From Candidatus Poseidoniaceae archaeon (lineage in GTDB: Archaea > Thermoplasmatota > Poseidoniia > Poseidoniales > Poseidoniaceae), in NCBI GenBank assembly GCA_013330925.1, contig DUHJ01000152.1, forward strand, positions 1 to 12,442: DNA of 12,442 bases, given 5' to 3'. The position numbers and the translations under genes were made by a program. Below are positions 8,230-12,442 of the stretch, piece by piece; position 1 is the stretch's first letter; every line of letters starts with the position of its first letter. The notes below the pieces were generated by a model. That model saw nothing but the letters and a program-made list of their open reading frames with translations, was not told the DNA's origin and did not search any database.

Positions 8230-11200
8230 TCACTGTTGCTGGTCCAAGTATTGCTGGCCGTAGTAGGCCCACTGTTCCATCGTCCAGCCGGCGGGGAGGC
8301 CGGTGGCGGGGAGCGGCGGTCCTGCGTAGGCGGGAGCAGCAGGGATGGCCGGTGCGGGGATGACCGGTGCAACGGGTTGTTGGAAGATCTCCTGAGCACC
8401 GCCGTACATCGAATTGGCCACCATGTCCGAGGACGGGAGGGTGGCTTCGTCCCACTTTGGTTGCTCAACGAATCCACGGTTGCGGGTGAACATCACGCCC
8501 AAGAGGGCCGCCAGAATGAGCACGCCGAGGACGATGAGGATCACATCGGTGCTGATGCCGTTAGCGGAATCAACCGTTCCTTCGCCTTGGAGGTTGTCGC
8601 CGCTGCATTCGGAGCGTGGGTCGTCGCAAGCGTCGGCCAGGTCCGCTTGAAGAACGGTCAACTGGGCTTCCATCTCGGTCGTGTCGCCTTCCTCAGCGGC
8701 AATCTCGGCCTTCAGCGTCTCGATGCTGGCTTCGAGGGCCGCAATGTGAGCAACGAGTTGCTCGTCGTCCATGGATTCGGGTCCGGGAGCGTCTTCGGTG
8801 ACGCGCCAGTACACGGGCTTCATGAGCTTGTATTCCTCACCGATGTCGTCGGTGGCGATCACGTTGCCGAGTTTCACGTCGTCGTTGTATTGCAGACCGT
8901 AGGGGCGGACGTCGTCCCATTCGAGGTTGATGGACCATCCACGCTCGGCGGCGGTGACGTCAAGCGGATAGGTGACTTGGTTCAAGCACACGCCCGTGTC
9001 GCCTTCACAGACCTGCCACATGACGGTCAGTTGAGTGAAGGTCGGTGCGTTCTCCGTCAAGAAGAGGTTCGCGGTGGCTTCCTCGCCCAAGAAGGCGTTG
9101 TCCAAGCTCACCGTCATGTAACCCGTGTCGGCCTCGGTGGAGGCATAGAACGGCTTGGCGTCGTAGACGTTGACCATGATGGTGTAGGAGTTGGAGTCGT
9201 ACTTGTCCTGGGCCGTGACGGTGATGGTTTGGGTGCCCAAGTCTTCGAACTCAACGGTCATCAGGCCGGTGAAGAGGTCGTAGCGGGCCGCTCCGTTCTC
9301 GCTGGGGGTCACGACCACGAAGGCGTCGCTGTCGTCGTCGATGTCGTAAACGAGGCTGGCGATGTCGTACACGTAGGTCTTGCCGCGCTTGAGTTCGAGC
9401 GAAGCCAGGTCACCGAGGTCCATCCGAGGAGCATCGTTCACCGGTGCGACCTTGAGCACGATGGTTTGGTCTGCGGTTTGAACGCCGTCGCTTGCGCGGA
9501 GCGTCACGGTGGTTTGTCCGTTGATGTCGTCGTCGACGGTGCTGTAGGAGAGCAGGTCGCCGTCGAGATCCACGTTGAAGATCTCGGGGTTTGAATTGCT
9601 CACAATGGAGAGCGACAGCGATTGGGAGGACACAAGGTTCCCGTCGGGGTCCGTGTCCGAGACGAAATCGTAGAGGGCAAAGTTTCCTTCCCCACCTTCG
9701 TCGACGGTGCGCGTGGGCAGGCCGTCCCATCGGGGCTGACCGTTCTCGATGACGTTGAACAAGAGCGTCCCGTATGGCAGGTTCGTCCCGCTGTAATCCT
9801 CACCGTCGTCCACGGTGATCTCAATCCCATTCTGCCCCAGCGGGCAGCCGCGAAGTTCGTCGAAGGCGAACATCACCTCGATCTCGCTGGTCGTGGCGTC
9901 CCATCCAAGGAAGGAGGGAGACGTGGAGGCGATGCTGAGTTCGGACAACGCGGATTCCTTGTCCGAAACGTGGTCGACCATGCTCACCTTGGTGGGTTGG
10001 TCGCACAGCACGGTTGGAACGGGTTCTGCCCAAATGGCGGGCAAAGCGTTGGTCACGGTGATGGCATCGCTGCCGAGCACGACCTTCCAATCGGAGACTT
10101 GGTTGCGAGCATCGATGGCGCGAACGCGGAGGTCGTAATGTCCGGCTTCCATGTCGGTCTTGGTGACGAACGTGTACTCACGGCCTTCGTATTCAGAACC
10201 GGCGAAAACCACGTCTTCACCGCCGCTGATGCCATCGGTCGTCCAAGAGGAGGAACCGGTTCCGGCGGGGCGGGTCTCGACTTCGAAGGTGGTGGAAGAA
10301 ATCGAGTCCACGTCGTCGTTGGCGTCGGCCCGGAGCGTGAGGATCACCTCATCGCCGCGCTCCACGGACGTTGGGCTGATCTGCGGCGTCAGGGTCATCG
10401 GAGGACGGTCGTGGTTCAGGTCTGCCGTGACGTCGTTATTTGCGCTGCGGGTGTCGCCGGTCAGGCCCGTCAAGCGGGCACCGAAGGTGGACTTCCACGC
10501 GTTGGTGGAAAGGACGCTGGTGTCGAAGCTGGCGGTGTAGGTGTGGGTGCCCGTCATGCTGACGGTCGCCGGCAGGGATTGGGTGCCGCCGATGGTGACC
10601 TTGTTGACGCCGTTGCGGTAGTAGAATTCCACACCGCCACCGTCGACGTAGTCGAGGTCGCCGGTGTTTCGCACCGTGACCTCAAGGTCGACCATGTCGC
10701 CACGGATGTACGAGTCGGAAGCGGCGTCGTTGGTGACGGTCAAGCCGGACACCGCGATGTCCATTTTGGGCCCCATGTTGGAGTCAGCTGCGCTGACGAT
10801 GTTGCGGTGCGTGGTGTGGTCGCCGTCCATCAGGGCGGCAACGGTGAGGAAATTCTCGGCTGCGGACTTCCCACCGCCGGCGCTCACGGTGTTGATGGGG
10901 ACCGTCCAAGACGTGGTGACGGGGTTGCCGTTGGTCAACGTCACGGATTCAAAGCCGCTACCGGCGCCGTTGAGGAGCCAGCGCTGGAACACGTGATGGG
11001 GGTGGGGTTGGCTTCCGCCAGTGTAGCGCTCAGGAGAGGTCTCCTCGGCAACGGCACCGTAGATGTAGACGGTCTTGCTGCCGGACCCGAGGTAGGATGC
11101 GGTGATGTCGATGTCCATGTTGTTGCCGTTTTCGGACTGCGAGATCGTCAACGAGTAGTCGTTGGCGTTCTGCATGTTTCCACCGCTTTGGTAGAAGCTA

Positions 11201-11616
11201 TCGTACGATTGTCCGCCCGAGGTGTAGTACTGACCGGAGGCGGCGTCGCCGAAGACGGTGGTGGGGTATCCTGAGGGATTGATGTGCGCCCTGCGGTTGA
11301 TGGGCGACTCGTTTGGCCAACCGGTGGTGGGGGATTCCCAGAAGGAGAGGAAGGTGAAATCTTCTGATTGCGTGCCGCCGCCACCGTTGGTGCTGTAGAG
11401 GGCATCCAGGTTGTTGGAGGACGTGACGCAAGGGCCGCACCAGTAGGCTCCGACGTACTCTGCGAACACGGGGTGACCCGGGCTGGTCGCGGCCATAACC
11501 GGCGGGGTGTCGTCCAGTTGCTCTTGTGGCTCGACAAGGACGGCGGTAAGGCCCACTGAAAGGCTACCAAGCATCAAAGCCACGAGGAGGAAAGCCAGCG
11601 TACGCATTTGATTCAT
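8230..11616 (-). CDS. Large secreted, membrane-anchored thioredoxin-fold/Ig-like protein with cytoplasmic aromatic tail
   Basis: The 1128-residue product has an N-terminal signal peptide (MNQMRTLAFLLVALMLGSLS...). A thioredoxin-like domain (about 45-275) follows, with an AYWCGPC active site (57-63) and the cis-proline loop GYPTTVF (117-123), resembling Omp28-type extracellular thioredoxins. After this come a CARDB-like domain (about 285-400, VDLEVTVRNTGD), Ig-like domains (about 405-525) and cadherin-like repeats with VNDAP (726-730). A coiled coil (949-996), a cysteine pair (C997, C1004), one membrane helix (1024-1043) and an 85-residue Pro/Ala-rich cytosolic tail ending LPAGWTMEQWAYYGQQYL complete it. 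The ectodomain should sit outside the cell, and the CGPC suggests disulfide reduction or isomerisation there. ATG 11616 is 27 nt from a TATA-like CATAAA; ATG 11607 also fits. It is first in an apparent operon with lonB. No characterised homologue is known to me for the full architecture. Confidence 0.9.
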   Translation of the reverse strand: MNQMRTLAFLLVALMLGSLSVGLTAVLVEPQEQLDDTPPVMAATSPGHPVFAEYVGAYWCGPCVTSSNNLDALYSTNGGGGTQSEDFTFLSFWESPTTGWPNESPINRRAHINPSGYPTTVFGDAASGQYYTSGGQSYDSFYQSGGNMQNANDYSLTISQSENGNNMDIDITASYLGSGSKTVYIYGAVAEETSPERYTGGSQPHPHHVFQRWLLNGAGSGFESVTLTNGNPVTTSWTVPINTVSAGGGKSAAENFLTVAALMDGDHTTHRNIVSAADSNMGPKMDIAVSGLTVTNDAASDSYIRGDMVDLEVTVRNTGDLDYVDGGGVEFYYRNGVNKVTIGGTQSLPATVSMTGTHTYTASFDTSVLSTNAWKSTFGARLTGLTGDTRSANNDVTADLNHDRPPMTLTPQISPTSVERGDEVILTLRADANDDVDSISSTTFEVETRPAGTGSSSWTTDGISGGEDVVFAGSEYEGREYTFVTKTDMEAGHYDLRVRAIDARNQVSDWKVVLGSDAITVTNALPAIWAEPVPTVLCDQPTKVSMVDHVSDKESALSELSIASTSPSFLGWDATTSEIEVMFAFDELRGCPLGQNGIEITVDDGEDYSGTNLPYGTLLFNVIENGQPRWDGLPTRTVDEGGEGNFALYDFVSDTDPDGNLVSSQSLSLSIVSNSNPEIFNVDLDGDLLSYSTVDDDINGQTTVTLRASDGVQTADQTIVLKVAPVNDAPRMDLGDLASLELKRGKTYVYDIASLVYDIDDDSDAFVVVTPSENGAARYDLFTGLMTVEFEDLGTQTITVTAQDKYDSNSYTIMVNVYDAKPFYASTEADTGYMTVSLDNAFLGEEATANLFLTENAPTFTQLTVMWQVCEGDTGVCLNQVTYPLDVTAAERGWSINLEWDDVRPYGLQYNDDVKLGNVIATDDIGEEYKLMKPVYWRVTEDAPGPESMDDEQLVAHIAALEASIETLKAEIAAEEGDTTEMEAQLTVLQADLADACDDPRSECSGDNLQGEGTVDSANGISTDVILIVLGVLILAALLGVMFTRNRGFVEQPKWDEATLPSSDMVANSMYGGAQEIFQQPVAPVIPAPAIPAAPAYAGPPLPATGLPAGWTMEQWAYYGQQYLDQQQ

Positions 11617-11621
11617 AATTC

Positions 11622-11633
11622 TTTGACGTCAAA
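11622..11633. promoter_or_regulatory. Perfect 12-bp palindrome TTTGACGTCAAA, candidate operator
   Basis: TTTGACGTCAAA is its own reverse complement. It sits between the TATA-like element (11638-11643) and the ATG at 11616 of the large secreted protein, where bound protein would block RNA polymerase. The half-site CGTCAAA recurs at 11676-11682 in the trmI promoter and at 11778-11784 inside trmI. An operator role is inferred from position and symmetry only. Confidence 0.4.
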
Positions 11634-11637
11634 CCGC

Positions 11638-11643
11638 TTTATG
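11638..11643 (-). promoter_or_regulatory. TATA-like element of the secreted thioredoxin-fold protein operon
   Basis: CATAAA on the minus strand, within TTTCATAAAG, begins 27 nt before ATG 11616. The distance matches that of the prepilin peptidase TATA box and predicts a leaderless or nearly leaderless mRNA. It would drive the downstream lonB, MFS and AI-2E genes if they form one operon. Confidence 0.5.
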
Positions 11644-11677
11644 AAACATTGCGCCTCGTGCCCCGGTTCCGAAGGCG

Positions 11678-11683
11678 TCAAAT
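11678..11683 (+). promoter_or_regulatory. Weak TATA-like element of trmI
   Basis: TCAAAT starts 29 nt before the trmI ATG at 11707. It is the same hexamer at nearly the same distance as in front of L40e. It overlaps a CGTCAAA half-site of the nearby palindrome, so regulation of the two divergent genes could be linked. Confidence 0.35.
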
Positions 11684-11706
11684 CAGAATCCACACAGCCC
11701 CTCGTC

Positions 11707-12442
11707 ATGTCGGACCCTGTGGTCGCGTTGGTCGCCGAAGACGGGCGAACATGGACGGTGAACGTCGAGGACAAAGACGTCAAAATCAAGGGACTGGGCG
11801 TGTTCAATCCCGCTCAACTCCTCAGCGAGCACACCCTGGGTTCGACGGTGACTTTGGCCAGCAAGCGATTAACAATCTTGCCTGCTGGACTTCCAGAACT
11901 TCGCAAAGGCATGCTACGACGCGCCCAAACGATCGGCGACAAGGACGCTGGAATCCTCGTGTCCCGTTTGGGCATTGGTCGGGATGACGCCGTGCTTGAA
12001 GCAGGGCTGGGGAGCGCTGGACTCGGCCTTCACATCGCACGTTCGCTCGGTCCTTCTGGCCACCACATCACGGTCGAGCCGCGGCAGGAGCACGCCAGCG
12101 TTGGCCTGCACAACCTCGAGCTTGCGGCTCAGGCATGGCCCGACGGGCCACGCCACTCGCACATCGACGATGTCGCCGAAGCATGTGCGGACGAGGTGAG
12201 TGCCTTGGCCCCTGACGGCCTTGATGCGGTGGTGCTGGACATGGCGGATCACACGCCGGCCATCGCTGCCCTCGCTCCACTGCTTCGGCCCGGTGGACGG
12301 ATGGCCTGTTACTGCCCGGTGACCAGCCAACTCGAACGCGCGTGGGAGGCCTGTGAGGCCGCCGGACTCCACGTCGATTGGGCCGGCGAGGTCATGGAAC
12401 GCCCGTGGAGCAAGGCCTCACGCGGAGGGGTTCGACCGTCCA
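11707..12442 (+). CDS. trmI: tRNA (adenine-N1)-methyltransferase TrmI (3' truncated by the window)
   Basis: The frame opens at ATG 11707 and runs off the end after 245 codons. A small N-terminal beta domain (about 1-75) precedes a Rossmann methyltransferase. SAM motif I is VLEAGLGSAG (97-106), where most family members have EAGTGSG. The acidic ribose-binding residue is E124 in TVEPR. The catalytic region is VVLDMADHTP (175-184), with D178 as the likely proton acceptor; the family usually has DLPxPW here. RPGGRMACYCPVTSQ (194-208) and RPWSKASRGGVRP (232-244) match the TrmI end. In archaea TrmI methylates N1 of adenine 58, and often also 57, in the tRNA T-loop using SAM. It is divergent from the secreted-protein operon over a 90-bp spacer and has no Shine-Dalgarno site. 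The rest of the protein, probably under 30 residues, lies beyond the window. Confidence 0.88.
   Translation, partial: MSDPVVALVAEDGRTWTVNVEDKDVKIKGLGVFNPAQLLSEHTLGSTVTLASKRLTILPAGLPELRKGMLRRAQTIGDKDAGILVSRLGIGRDDAVLEAGLGSAGLGLHIARSLGPSGHHITVEPRQEHASVGLHNLELAAQAWPDGPRHSHIDDVAEACADEVSALAPDGLDAVVLDMADHTPAIAALAPLLRPGGRMACYCPVTSQLERAWEACEAAGLHVDWAGEVMERPWSKASRGGVRPS

Noticed and set aside
8310..8324. LPATG pentapeptide in the secreted protein tail, like a sortase signal
   Set aside because: It lies after the membrane helix, on the cytosolic side, and is not followed by a hydrophobic stretch and basic tail as sortase signals are.
7852..9594. 580-residue plus-strand open frame
   Set aside because: Antisense to lonB and the secreted protein, with skewed composition typical of GC-rich shadow frames.
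9622..11274. 550-residue plus-strand open frame
   Set aside because: Fully antisense to the secreted protein, low-complexity Val/Gly/His-rich translation with no domain; the minus-strand frame has a signal peptide, thioredoxin motif and membrane helix.

Overview
This GC-rich window looks archaeal and is most likely from a marine Euryarchaeote of the Marine Group II (Poseidoniales) type. The archaeal signal comes from ribosomal protein L40e, a UPF0147 protein, a membrane-anchored LonB protease, a GGADAK-type archaeal prepilin/preflagellin peptidase and a TrmI tRNA methyltransferase. The Marine Group II placement is inference. It rests on gene content, on large acidic secreted multi-domain proteins and on a C-terminal GWTMEQWxYYGxxYL tail that I associate from memory with this group. 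No tree or database search was possible.

Layout. Positions 1-1850 hold the end of a zinc-ribbon-like unknown gene, a small beta-propeller-like protein, a convergent metallo-beta-lactamase-fold protein that has lost nearly all its metal ligands, and L40e. Positions 1861-3180 hold the minus-strand A24 prepilin peptidase and the divergent UPF0147 gene. Positions 3185-11616 are one long minus-strand block, read from right to left: a 1128-residue secreted thioredoxin/Ig-like membrane-anchored protein, LonB, a DHA1-type MFS exporter and an AI-2E/PerM-family transporter. The gaps in this block are 9 bp, a 4-base overlap and 60 bp, so it is probably an operon for cell-envelope quality control and export. 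Positions 11707-12442 hold trmI, divergent from this block and cut by the window edge.

Genome style. All ten stop codons that can be read are TGA. Three convergent gene pairs are separated by only 0, 10 and 4 bp. Several first genes carry an AT-rich element about 27-29 nt upstream of the start codon with little sign of a Shine-Dalgarno site, which suggests largely leaderless transcripts. No rRNA, tRNA, CRISPR array or mobile element was seen, and no gene-free stretch exceeds 100 bp.

The best leads are the surface thioredoxin fusion protein with its aromatic cytoplasmic tail, encoded directly before LonB and in the same reading frame; the metal-site-less MBL-fold protein; and the leaderless promoter pattern with a perfect TTTGACGTCAAA palindrome at the head of the large operon.
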